DNA of 64,000 nt, taken from contig JAJKFH010000801.1 of assembly GCA_023333565.1 (NCBI GenBank), forward strand, positions 868,001 to 932,000, in the 5' to 3' direction. The stretch comes from Puffinus mauretanicus (taxonomy: Eukaryota > Chordata > Aves > Procellariiformes > Procellariidae). Within the stretch, counting starts at the first letter, position 1, and each line of letters opens with the position of its first letter. Both the position numbers and the translations under genes were made by a program. Shown one piece after another: positions 13,173 through 24,775 of this stretch. The notes below the pieces were generated by a model. The model was not told the origin of the DNA and searched no databases. It saw only the letters and a program-made list of their open reading frames with translations.

Positions 13173-13279
13173 TCATCTGACCTATCTTAGATGTCACCTT
13201 TAGCTTGAGAAGAAACACACCATTGATCCAGACACGCTTCACCTTGTCATAAAGAATATGCCCAGAATAGGTCAGATGA
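13173..13279. repeat. Perfect 13-bp inverted repeat, 81-bp loop
   Basis: TCATCTGACCTAT at 13173-13185 is exactly mirrored by ATAGGTCAGATGA at 13267-13279. The interior between the arms is not recognised. It could be the remnant ends of a small DNA element or coincidence. Confidence 0.35.
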
Positions 13280-16200
13280 ATCACTGAAACTTATGGAAGA
13301 AAAATCACTGACAGGAGAACTTGGTGCCTCCTTCGCCTTATTTGCACATAAACACTTCAACGACGCAACAGAGAGAGTCACCAAGGCCACAGAGGCCTTC
13401 CTCTGTTTCCTGCGATCACGTACTGAGCAGCACTATCTGATTCCCAGGGCATAGTTCTGCTTTATTTATGAGTCTAGTTATTTTAAGGCAGAAAAACATC
13501 AGAGCTTCTTCTGAAGAAATCCTCCAGCTTTTCATCCAAGAGTAAGAAGCTGCTTGTAGGCAAAGAAAAAATCAGCTCAGGAGATGGAGTGTGACAGTAC
13601 CTTCCAACTATATTGAAGCATAAGAAAAGCAATTCCAGATGTCGTGTGGATGGAGCTGGCTGACGGCACAAGACATGGTGAACTTGAGCCCTCGCCTGAG
13701 CAGAGATAGCGAAGACACTGTAGAAATAGATGGTGGGTCTCACATACAAATTGTGTTTCAGTCTATTTTGATTTCTACAAAATAAACCCGGGGCTAAAAA
13801 GATAAAAGCAAACTTGCTTATTCTTGGTAGATAACAGGAAAAAACCCCTGTTCTGATTAAAGGACTTGAAGGGACATAGTGACAGGCATGTGAAAGATTG
13901 ACCTAACACTCGATCAAACACTTCTAATACTTTAGAAAACTTATTCCTGCTGAACGCTGGTGCTGATATGCCCGTGGGACATATAACAAGGACCAGACTT
14001 GAATATAAATGTGTGCTGGAAAGGTTGTGCGCTGAACAGGGGAAACCTGTGCATCATGATCGCCTCTCATGCAGATCAGAGCAGCTGCTGGTGGCAATCT
14101 GTTGTAGATAACATTAATATACTCCCATACCACACTATTATCCATACCTACATCTCCACCAGTATTTATACTCCCACACTTCTGACACAGAGATAGGGAA
14201 GAAGGACAAGGAAGTGAACGGAAGGTTGTATGTCATGTTTGTCAGGTATCAAGTGGGCGTCCAGTGTATAGTGGCCCCAGTGGGTAAGGCTCCCAGTGGA
14301 TATCTTCTAAGGAGAATTGATTCCACCCACAGATATATCGTGTCTGAATATGAAGGAAGCATTGAAGCTTGTTTAAGTTGGACAGGTAGAGTGGGATCAA
14401 TCTGAGTACTTGAGTTCTTCCTCCCAGAGATAGGAATAATTTTATCTTACTTTATCTCCTTTTTCAATCAATTAACAGAAAGAGGCTATTTAGAGGATGA
14501 TGTATGCAATTACTTAGACATCTGCTTTAGGGTGAGATAAATCATAATGCAGATTCCCTTGGCTGGGCATGAAGACAAAGGTTGAGTGATGTCTAAGTGA
14601 ACGTGAGCCAGTCCTTACTGAATCTTTTCTGCCCCAACTCTCCTTTTCTTTTCTTCCTGCTCCGAATGCGTTTCTTCTTGCCATTTCAAGGGCAGTAGTT
14701 AATGCAGCACTGAGCGGTGTCAGTCTAGCAACACAAGCAGCAAACCCAGCAGTACTAAGGCATCACCTTCTAATAAAAAATTAGAGGCAAGTCTGAGGAA
14801 TGGGACTGTGTGAAAGATACTTATCATACTGCATTTTGGAGGCAGCACTGGAGCATGGAAAACTAAAATAAATGTACTTCAGATTTTAGCTTTGGGTTGA
14901 AAAGTCAACATATGTAGCTGCCTGCAACCAGTGGCTTCAGTTTGCTATATTCACCTCTGGAAAATTGTTGCTCATCCAACTGTGAATATCTGACAGAGAG
15001 CCAGACACCCCCGTGGGCACCTCAGGAACAGGCAGTTTCAGTGGATACTAGTATATCATCAGCATACACATGGCAAGCAGAAGTGTGCTGGTGAGACCTA
15101 TTCCTGAATGATGGCAAGTAAATCAGAAATAATATCCTAGGCCAAAAGATTGCATCTCTGGAGGTTTTTGTGATGTAGTTAAATGGACAGAAGGTAAAAG
15201 TGAATGACCTTCAGATGCAAGGAAATTGAGGGAGGTATCTGGGTTTAATGAGATAACTCCTGAGACAGAAAGGCAGGACTCTGAAGGGATCCGGAGGACT
15301 CCGTGGAGATTCGGATAGCGGGTAGTACTACCAGACACCACAGAGATGGGATCTATGTGGTCGGAAGGAAATTATACTGGCTTTTGCAGCGGGTGAGAAG
15401 GGTGTCTCTGAACAGGGGTGAAGCACCTGATGAGACAGCAAATACATCAAGGGGAAGACGATAGGGCTACAACCCACTTGCAGCATGAACCCCGACAGGC
15501 TGCAACAACTGAAAATGGACCTGGGAGCAGGGTGTTGATTACAGGCGCGCTGATCCAGAGGCACCTGTGCCCGCCCCAGTGAGGACCACTTTTGTGCTTG
15601 CACAAAAAAAGAAGAGCACAACTGGGAGGTGACTGAGTCTCAGGCTGACCCAGCTATCTGGGTGGAGTACCCCATGAGGACTTATGGTCTTCACTTGGTT
15701 CAATGGGGCATTTCCCTTTCTTCATGTGGACAAGGGGCTAGCTAAAGGCTCTTTCCAGCAGGGAAAGGTCTGGAAAAGCCAGAGTATAAACCCAAAACCT
15801 AGCACTTGGTTTCCCATACTGATAACATATTAGTATTAGTTGACCCGGGCCAGCTAGTGTGTGGGGAGTGCCAGAGGCCACCTGGCTTTAAGGACAAGCC
15901 ACCGTGCTTTTGGGGTGAATAACAGAGTTTAGGTAGGCTTAAGCCATTAGAGTCAGAGGACATTTGATTTACCAGTACATGCATAGTACTCAGATCAGAT
16001 GTTAGAGAAAGGAATACAGGGGAATTGTTAATGAGGCTAATTATCCTGTTGAGATGGTCTGCAAATACAAACAAAACATTTTTGTCTTCCAAATGTTTTG
16101 AATTAGCAAAATTCAGATGTTTCCATGGAGATCCCAGATTTTGCTGAAGCTCCAGTAAAACAGTGATCACCATATACTTTTCTGAACCTTCTTGTGACCT

Positions 16201-19200
16201 TTGTGCCCTGCCACAGACATGCACTTTCCTGTTTTGTGACACAACCAGCCTGCTAAAATGAGTGGTGCCACTTTAACATTTCCGCAGTCCTGGCTGGCTG
16301 TTTCCATCCTCCCCCTTGCATTGCCGCTGCTGTTCATCAGATCCTGCAAGGAACTGTTTCTTCTTCCACTTGCTTTCACTGTCATTTAAATACTACTTTT
16401 GTTATTTGCAAGCACATCATCAGTCCTCTTTAACAAATATGGCAGTCTCTATGGCAGTCTCAGACACGCTGTAAAGACCATCCTAAATTCTTGCTCAGAC
16501 ACATTTGTGTTTATTCTTGCTATTATGCTTCCAGTCTCACCCAGCAGAGGAATGGTGCTAGAGATAAAGCTTGTAAGTGGCACTGATTAGCTTTGGCATC
16601 TATATGCCAGGGAACAGCAAGAGCAGGACCATGCTGTCAACAAAGGTGAGATGGTGGTGAGATGGTGGTGACAGCGTGGCTGGCATGGGATGTGGATGGA
16701 GGGTCTGGAAACTTCTTGGACCTCTTTCCCAAAATTTGCTGATTTCAAAGAAATCCAATCCAAGATTACAGGTGGCATCACGTGGGAGCAGACCTTGAAC
16801 GCAGGCAGCCAGACACCTAGGAGGGGAACGGGAGAAGAGGTTGCAGAGGAGGATTTCACAGAAAGGTGGTTACAGGCTGCTCAGGGGAGTTAAGAGCCCA
16901 TCAGTGCACTCAGGGCATGACTCTCCGTGTTTCTCTCACAGACTTTCTGAGTATTTAAGCTCTTTTGGGTCATATTTACAAGAAATATCTAAGTGTATCA
17001 GGAATCCAACTTACAGTCAGAGAGGTGACCTTCAGCGTTTTTGAACTTTTGCTCTTAATTCTTCTGTGGCTCTGCTTCTTCACTGGAGAACAGGGGCAGT
17101 TATGCTTCCTTACTCCACGGAGGTCTTGGTGGGTGGCTATACCAGGATTAATATGGGGAGCTATGGAGTTAGCGGTTTCCAGTATGACACAGCTTGCTTG
17201 CAGGAGGGTGTTTTGCAAGCAAAAAGGACATGTCTGTATATTTTAGAGTAGAGTTATGTTTTATAGCATTCTGCACGACGTTTCCCCAAGGCCAGAGCTG
17301 ATGTGTTGTATCTGCTAGAATCACTTGAACAGAACTGCTTTTGTTGCTCAAGAGGGGGGGGAATTTGCATTATTTTGTACTTCAGTCAGAGTGAAGATCC
17401 TACTGTGAAGTTTTAGAGAGACTCTTTGGGGGAAATGGATGGGGAGCTCAGCTATCACCATGTTCCGGCTGCAAATCTGATAGCAACTTCTGCCTGAGGA
17501 ACAGCTTTGGAGCAGTCCGTGTTCCTGTTTCTCCTCCTTTTCTGCATTGAACTCTTTCTTAGTGAAATGATGTGCAAGGTCCTATAAATGGGATTTATTT
17601 TAAGCCTGTGGCAGCAGAAGAAGTGACTAATGCTGCCCCATGATATCTGTACATGTGAGGCGGACAGGGGGCTTTCCACGCACATCCAGACCCACCCTTT
17701 TGCTATCAATGAGTCCAAAGTAGTTGTTATTAATACCATTTCAGGCTCATGCAGCGATTAATTTACTCCAAAACCAGACCCTGTCTTGCCACTGGATATC
17801 TGGGAGGGTATCTGAGAACAGATTGCAGTTTCCTACAGGATTTGCTCTTCAGTCTAATAAATCTGAACTTACTCAATCATTTGACAGTATTTCTGTTTCT
17901 GCAGCTGAAGCTCCCCAGGGTCTGTCCCTGTTGCATCTGGTGGCTGTTGGGGAGCCACGGGGGTCATGCACTGCCCAGGGAGCCCCGCAGGACACAGCTT
18001 TCCTCCCAATGCCCAGACCACAGTCCTGCCACCACATCCCAGCATGGACCCTATGTCCCATTCCAGTGGAGCCAATGAATTGAGCTTCTCATCCCTCGCT
18101 AGTACTGTTGACCGCACGTTAGACACCCGATGCTTCTCCAGTCTCTACCACAGCAGAGGTCCAGGGAAAAGCAACTGATCCCCTGCTTTGGTCAGCCTCT
18201 GCCATACCTGAGCAAATGATCCCTAGTGAAGAAACAACCAAAACCACTTGCATGTGAGGTGAATATCAAAGATCACTGTGTGCTGGAAAGCTCTACTGAA
18301 GGGCATGAGCGTGATGGAGAACAAGGTAGCAGGGCTGCCTTCGTACAGGCTTACCAGGTACGCTGTAGCCCTTTGTGCCCACAATGAGTTGTGTTCAGTG
18401 AGTAAAACCAGATATCAAATTCATGCGAATCCAATAGGCTAAGCTATAAAATTGCTAATATGATATGGAGGTGTTACTCTGATCTAATAGGCCATTTAGG
18501 AAAAAATGGATATAGATTTTCTGTCTTTCACCTGATCCATTTCCTTTCTCACAAAGGAACAGCTAAGAAGGAAAGTGCTGTGCTCTTGTTTCATAACCGT
18601 TCCTCTGATGCTTATGGTGATGCTTTAATGGAGATGCTTTGAATCATTTGCTTTAAATTGCTGTTACCTATTATTTTCATATCCTCTTTCCGTTACAGTT
18701 AAGCAAAGCACCCGTTTAGTAATTCTTACCCAAGGCCACGAGCAAGCAATAGCAAGATGTTTAGTGTTACTAAGAAGCCTCAGAAACTTAGTGTGTGTGT
18801 CCATAAACTGTACAAATATTTCCGTGAACGAAATGAGTTTGCACACATGGCTGGGATTCGTGCTCAGAGTTATAGCGGTTACTTGTGCAGAAATCTTGGC
18901 GTCTGTGCTCCAGGAGGAGGCAATTTCAGTAACTTATTAGAAAATGCTGCACTGCAAAAGGTGTGAGCACTTTTTTAATGCAAAGGATTGAGTGTATGTT
19001 GCATATCCTTCTTCAGTACCTTGTCTGCAGGGAGGTTAGGCTCACAGCAATCACAAGCAGAAGCAAAACCCTCAATGAAGTAGTAAAACTCCTGGATTTG
19101 GCCCTGGGGATGCTTAATACCAGTGTCAGAACAAATGAGTGATGGGGCTGCTTCCAGAGTTGATTGCAATATCCTATTATTATGATTTTCTGTCAAAAAA

Positions 19201-19647
19201 TTGTGGTTTTACCCAGATATATATATAAAGAAAAGATCAACAGGAATCTATCTGTTTCAACAACATTTTGCTCAAAGCAAATAAAATGCTCTAAACCACC
19301 CTGTCTCTCCCTATCACATATGGTCACCCCCTGCAAACGTAAGGAAAGAGTTCGAAGGCAGCAAAACATTCTGATTTTGACAGAAAGCATCGGTTTCACT
19401 CCAAAGTCATCTCATACTTTAGAATTTCCTAAACCTTTGAGACTTCTATATATTTAAAAAACCACAAACAAAAGCAAATTACAACAGCAACAAAACAACA
19501 CATACTTCACTGAAACCTTTAAATAAAATTATTATTTTTCCCATTTTTCTTACAGGCAAAGAGTCCACTGAGTTGATTTGTTCTCCTCTGGATGCTGAGG
19601 AACGTGGAAAATTTGGGATTTGGGGGAAGAAAGGATTCTGTTGGAGA
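13280..19647. other. Gene-free DNA, nothing recognised
   Basis: About 6.4 kb in which I can support no gene or transposon. Open frames of 60-150 codons occur on both strands, overlap each other and show no domain. Small tandem duplications such as GAGATGGTGGT (twice near 16646-16670) are the only local order. Confidence 0.5.
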
Positions 19648-19725
19648 TAGAATAGACTAGACTAGACTATTTCAGTTGGAAGGGACCTACAATGATCATC
19701 TAGTCCAACTGCCTGACCACTTCAG
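19648..19725 (-). mobile_element. CR1 3' tail fragment, antisense
   Basis: A short AGACT/ATAGA simple repeat (19648-19669) is followed by TTCAGTTGGAAGGGACCTAC and ATCATCTAGTCCAACTGCCTGACC. This is the reverse complement of the CR1 3' untranslated end ('gttggactagatgatc... ggtcccttccaac'). Only the last 60-80 bp of the element is present, as is common for CR1 because of 5' truncation. Confidence 0.8.
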
Positions 19726-21364
19726 ATACCCCATGCAATGCTTCACTCTTCAGCCTCTGGTAGAGGTGCCTTTAATTATTTAGTTCTTCAGACATGTCAT
19801 CGTGGGTATATATGTAGCATATTGGCACTTGTCTGCACCTTACAATTAAGGGGTGTTAGGAATTGGAGCCTGGGGAATAATGGGAAGCTATATCGTGGTA
19901 TATTGTATTGCATATTGTATGAAGCAAGGGACAGGTTTACTGTCTTTCAGCCACTCTGAGGGCAAAATCTATCAGTCGAGTGCTGTGGAAATGAGTAGGT
20001 TACATCCCCTGACAAAGTGGCTGGTTTATCTGTATGTACCTCTTCACTTATATTAAATTAGGTGCCAAATGCAGGCCTCTTTCCAAATTTAGAAAAGAGT
20101 TAGTTGGATACAACCAAATGCAATCTGAGCAAGGCCAAGAGAATTAATGATTTATCAAGTCTATGTTTAGTAAATAACAAAGCAGAAATTAAGAGACTGT
20201 CAAAAAGATTTGCTTCAAAAGGTAAGTAAAGAGGTTTTATTATAAAGTGTAAATCAAACCCTTTATGTTTTGTTAATTCATACTGTCATGCTTGGTATTT
20301 ATTATGTATCCTGTGGTTTTCCTACTACCTTGCTGCTAATTCGGTGAGACAAACTCAGTAGGTGACTTATTCAGTAGTAATGTAATTAAAACCCCATAAA
20401 TCATATTGGCCCAGAGTTTAGCAGTTTGACTTTCAGTCCCTTTTGAAAACTTGTTCCTGAAACATTAGGACATGATTTAGTGGAGATGAGGGATTAACCT
20501 TTCTTTACTGTTCTTGCTTTTACAAGACTGTTTCAAAAAACAAATCAAAAAAAGTTGTTTGAGTCACATTATAGTGCTAACACAAAAAAACACAACAGAA
20601 ATTATTCTCAGCAAAATTATTGCTGAACCTCCAGTGCCTGGTCCCACCCTGTTTACCGTACAGTAAGAAAACTGTGCTGGAGTCGTGTGATACAAATTTC
20701 TTGTTCCCTTAGCTGTGCACCGTGGGGATCACAATGTACTTGCTCCCTAACCACTCCTAAAGAGTATAAGGGGTTCATCAGTCTGATCCTTCAGCAATCC
20801 CTGAGTTACACAGCCTGGATTTCAGACAGTCCTCAGACAGCTCCATTTCAGCCAAAATTTCCCCGAGAAATGGGAAATACGCCTTTCTCATGAGCAGGCT
20901 ATAGATTGCTCCATATATCAAACTGAGCACAGATTTGTCCCCTGTCGAGAAAGGCTCTTCCCCTGAAAGAGTCTGGTACCAGTGGCAGCTCTGGACTCCC
21001 CTGGGCATCCTTGCTCCAGGGGCCTGTGATGGAGGGTGTGCTGGGATGGCCGGTACTCTGAAGGGGGTCTCTCCCTTCCCTGCCTTTAAACTAAACCCAG
21101 TCTCTCTGGACAAGTCTTGCAGTAATGCTGTTCAGTTCATCCTGTTCATCTTGCAGCACAAGCATGTGCTCTCGTTGCAACTCCTAAGGTAACTCTAAAA
21201 GTTAAAGGATTGTAAAAGCACAGCGGTGGATCATTTGCCCCCAAGACTTTTAAAGGAACTGGCCAAGGTACTCTTAGATTCGTTAAAACTGATGGTTAGC
21301 AAGGCCATGAAACTGCAGGAAAGTGAATACACCGGTGTTTTTAAAGGATAAATAGAATGATTTG
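19726..21364. other. Gene-free DNA, nothing recognised
   Basis: No gene or clear transposon. A-rich low complexity near 20535-20600. A stretch at 20935-21110 is more GC-rich than its surroundings but shows no domain in any frame. Confidence 0.5.
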
Positions 21365-22065
21365 GGTAATTACAGTTCTTTCAGCGTGACATTGATCCCA
21401 GAGAAGATAATGGAACATTCAATCTGGGATTTGACGGATAAAGGATTAAAAGACAGTAATGTAATTAATGCCAATCTACCTAGGATTATTGGAAATAGAT
21501 CTTGTCAAACTGAAGTGGATAACTTTACTTGATGGATTTACAAACTGTGTTGATAAGGGGAATAATATCAATTTGATGGACTTAGGGTTTGCTAAAATAT
21601 TTGCCTTAGTCCCACACAGAAAAATAGAAAATCAACATGGATGCATTAAATTGATTAAAAGCTGCTAATGGGAAGAACTCAAAACATTCCTGTAAATTGG
21701 GGATCATTACTGGGCAGGTGAACTGCTAGTTAAGACTGCTATTTAACACTTCTGTCAATGCTTTGAAAGAAAGCATAAAATCCTTCCTGATAAAGCATGG
21801 TGATGACAGTAATATTGGGGGACTGATAAATAATAAGAGGAGGGGTGATGGATATGGAGTGGCCTGAATCGATTGGTAAACTGAGCTTGGCCAAGCAATG
21901 TGCCTTTTACAACAGCAAATATTAGGTCGTAAATCAAACAAAGAACAAAGGCATTGATGCTGGACGGAGGCTGCTGCTTGAGAAGCTGATTCCATGGAAA
22001 GTCTGGTCACGGTGGATAAAACCAACTCAGTGTGGCCTCCTGGCTTGGCATCTCACCAGACGGGC
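21365..22065 (+). pseudogene. Very old CR1/L3-like LINE relic (reverse transcriptase)
   Basis: Translated fragments in shifting frames follow the order of a CR1-clade reverse transcriptase. At 21393-21530 there is IPEKIMEH, then GNRSCQTEVDNF in the place of the usual 'GRSCLTNL' motif. Then VDKGNNINLMDLGFAKIFALVPH (in part, about 21550-21615) sits where the catalytic YLDFxKAFDxVPH block belongs. Then HGDDSNIGGLINN (about 21800-21835) sits where FADDTKIGG belongs. The first catalytic aspartate region is lost and many stops and frame breaks are present. This is a dead molecular fossil, clearly older than the CR1 copies at 23.4 and 33.7 kb. The exact family (L3, CR1 or another) is uncertain. Confidence 0.7.
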
Positions 22066-22948
22066 TGAGGTGTTCCTTAGATTATCAAATAGGGGACTAT
22101 CCAATTGGCTTTGTAAGGTTTTAACATCCCACATCCAGCTAGGTTGTTGCTGTGACCTGTTTTTGTTTCTATTATATGTCTCTACACAACTAAAGCCTTC
22201 GTTCTGCAAGACACATAGGGCCATGCTAAGTCCTTTTTTCCATTAAGCACATGCTTAAAGAGTTTGCTGAGCTGGGGATCTTCACCACAAGATACTTTTC
22301 CATTATCCTGTGGTTGTTTTTTTTTCCCCTTGGTTTCATAAACTCATTTAGATGCAGTGGTTTTCTGTGGTTTAATTTACTTTCTCTGTGTTATTATTGT
22401 CTCCAAACTGTGTATATTTACAAAAGGAATTAAATGAGTACTATTTATTTTACAGCCTGTAATGGCCCTTTTGGAGGGAAGCCATTATGTAGATACTTAT
22501 AACATACATCTTTTCCTATTAGAGAGCTCTCATGACATAAATACAACAAAACAAATACCGGGCTCAGTCCTGCGAACAATTTCTCGCAAAAGAGGCTTTA
22601 TTTCCAAGAACAGCTCTGTAAAAACACTGAAGTATTCATTCAGCTTAATAGAGGCTGGGAGTGTCTCCTGATTTTATCCCATTAAAGCAGATGTTTGGTG
22701 ATAGACGTGTGGGTAAAAGTGTCATTAAAAAATGAACGTGCTTGGGTGTGAGCAAGTGTGCAAAAATATCAACCAATTTCAGTAGGACTGTTCCTGTTGC
22801 TCCCAATTTCAGCTCAGTAAGCAAACTTAAGGTGATTTAAAAACCCTTTTGTGTTGCAGAGTCAGTACAGAAAACCTAAGCAGAAAACTAAATCTGGACC
22901 AATGTATTGAACTTTACATTAAAATGATGAAAAATTATTTCTGTTAAT
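22066..22948. other. Gene-free DNA, nothing recognised
   Basis: No gene or recognisable transposon between the old LINE relic and the purine tract. Confidence 0.5.
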
Positions 22949-23266
22949 GGAGAAGAGGAGAGGAGAGGAGAGGAGAGGAGAGGAGAGGAGAGGAGAGGAG
23001 AGGAGAGAGAGGTAAAAGGGAAAGGGAAAGGGAAAGGGGAAGGGGAAGGAGGAGGAGAAGGAAGGGGAAGGGGAGGGGGAAGGGGAAGGGGAAGGAAAAG
23101 GAAAAGGAAAAGGAAAAGGAAAAGGAAAAGGAAAAGGAAAAGGAAAAGGAAAAGGAAAAGGAAAAGGAAAAGGAAAAGGAAAAGGAAAAGGAAAAGGAAA
23201 AGGAAAAGGAAAGGAAAAGGAAAAGGAAAAGAAAGGAAAAGGAAAAGAAGGGAAAAAAAAAGAGAA
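22949..23266 (+). repeat. 318-nt polypurine tract (microsatellite cluster)
   Basis: The + strand is purine throughout except one T at 23013. Three blocks differ in period: an AGGAG pentamer block (about 22955-23012), a block of GGGAAA/GGGGAA-type units (about 23014-23094) and about 19 copies of AAAAGG (about 23095-23210) ending in imperfect GGAAAA units. Such tracts are mirror-like and can form triplex (H-DNA) structures. The minus strand reads as long leucine/phenylalanine/serine frames, which are artefacts of the repeat. Confidence 0.95.
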
Positions 23267-23405
23267 TGAAGGAATGGCAAGAAATAAACAGTTTCCTTTC
23301 TGCCAAATAATATGCTAAGTTTGTTCCTTTTAGAAAGCTAATAAAAATAAAATCATTACAGACACCTGCAAACATATTTTTGTCTTTGAACGATATATTT
23401 TAAAA
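23267..23405. other. Short unassigned gap
   Basis: AT-rich sequence between the purine tract and the antisense CR1 copy; nothing recognised. Confidence 0.5.
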
Positions 23406-24615
23406 TCTTGGGATAATTCAGGTTGGAAGAGACCTCAGGAGGTCTCTAGCCCAATCTCCTGCTCAAAGCAGGTCAGCTCCAAAGTCAGACCAGATCATTC
23501 AGGGCTTTATCCAGTCAGGTCTTGAAAACCTCCAACCTCATTGGGCAACCTATCCCACTGCTTGACTGTCCTCATGGAGAAAAATGTCCCTCTGGATGGC
23601 AACCTTGCCCTCACATATATCATCTGGTCATTCCAGTTTGGTATCAGTAGCAAATTTTTGAGCAAGTACTCCATCACCTTCTCCAGGTCATTGATAAAGA
23701 TGTAAGGACAGGACATCTCCCAGGATACACTTCTGTGGTACCTCACTGACTACTGACCTCCTAGGTGTATTATGACCCATTAACCATGATGCTCTGAGGC
23801 CGATCATCTAACCAGCTTTTTATCCCACTGGATGTCTATCCATCCAGACTGTAACATCCTAACTTGGATACAAGAATATTGTGGAAGATGGTGTTGAAAG
23901 CCTTGCTAAAGTTGAGGTAAATGACATCCATTGCTCACCTCTTGTCCACAAATCCATTCATTTTATCATAAAATGCAATTGGGTGTATCAGGCAGGAATT
24001 ACTCTGATCCATGTAACTATTTCCAATCACCTTCTTCTCCTCCATGTGCTGTGAAATGGCTCCATAATTTTCCCAGGGACGGCAGTGAGGTTGACTGGCT
24101 TGTTCTTTTGATTGTTTTTGAAGATGGGTTCAACATTTGCCTTTCTCCAGTCATTGGTGACCTCCTATGATTTCTGTGACCTTTCAACGATTATAGAAAG
24201 TGGTTTGTGTTATGAAATTGGCAAATTCTTTTGGCACATTCAGATACAGCCCATCTGGTCCCATGGATTTGTATGTGTTGAGTTTATAAAATCCAGGGCC
24301 TGTGGCACGGAGGCTTCTTTGGGCTGCTTAAAGAAGGTTTCATCCCCATCCTCACCCTGTCTGCTGATCGGTAACATGCTCCCACTCCAATATCACCCTC
24401 ACAGGCTTCTCCTCTGATCCTGACCCCCAAGCTCTCACCTCCCATCAAGTACCACACAAGAGCTCCATATATCTGAGCTGCTGCTTCATGTAGAGGGTAA
24501 TCCCCTCCTCATTTTCCGTATGCGTGCCTCCTGAAGCATCTGCATCCATCCATTACAGCACTCCAGTCATATGAGTTATCCCACCACATCTCAGTTATTC
24601 CAGAGATGTTTTAGT
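23406..24615 (-). pseudogene. Decayed antisense CR1 LINE (ORF2 remnants)
   Basis: Read on the minus strand, the copy keeps CR1 order. GITEMWWDN of the endonuclease domain lies at 24575-24601. It is followed by the start of RT with VTNDWRKANVEPIFK (about 24113-24162), PVNLTAVPGKIME (about 24060-24105) and IAFYDKMNGFVDKR (about 23937-23984). The first catalytic block now reads YLNFSKAFN (23893-23919). IFINDLEKVMEYLL precedes FATDTKLE in place of FADDTKL (around 23641-23660). The end of the frame and the 3' untranslated part follow (23406-23590). Two large internal losses are visible: from mid-endonuclease to RT start, and the thumb region between 23591 and 23640. Both catalytic aspartate motifs are altered, so the copy is dead. 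Its age is intermediate between the 21.4-kb relic and the 33.7-kb copy. Confidence 0.88.
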
Positions 24616-24689
24616 TTGCTGGCAGATAGCAATAAAAGATATTCAAATGCGTATTATATGTCTCCTGGAAGCACCTACACCCTCTCAGG

Positions 24690-24775
24690 GTTAAGCCAGT
24701 ATCCCAGAGTGTAAGGTGCTGTACAAATGCAGAGCAAAAAGTAGTCCCTGCCTTGAAAGCGCAAGGTAGTCCCCA
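24690..24775. repeat. Possible ancient amniote repeat fragment
   Basis: The phrase GGTGCTGTACAAATGCAGAG followed by AAAAAGTAGTCCCTGCCTTG resembles a dispersed old amniote repeat with 'ctgtacaaa...cagtccctgcc' phrases. The family is not named; ends are unclear. Confidence 0.3.

Noticed and set aside
22888..23375. Minus-strand open frames of 130-143 codons
   Set aside because: They read almost only Phe, Leu, Ser and Pro because they lie across the polypurine/polypyrimidine microsatellite; not a protein.
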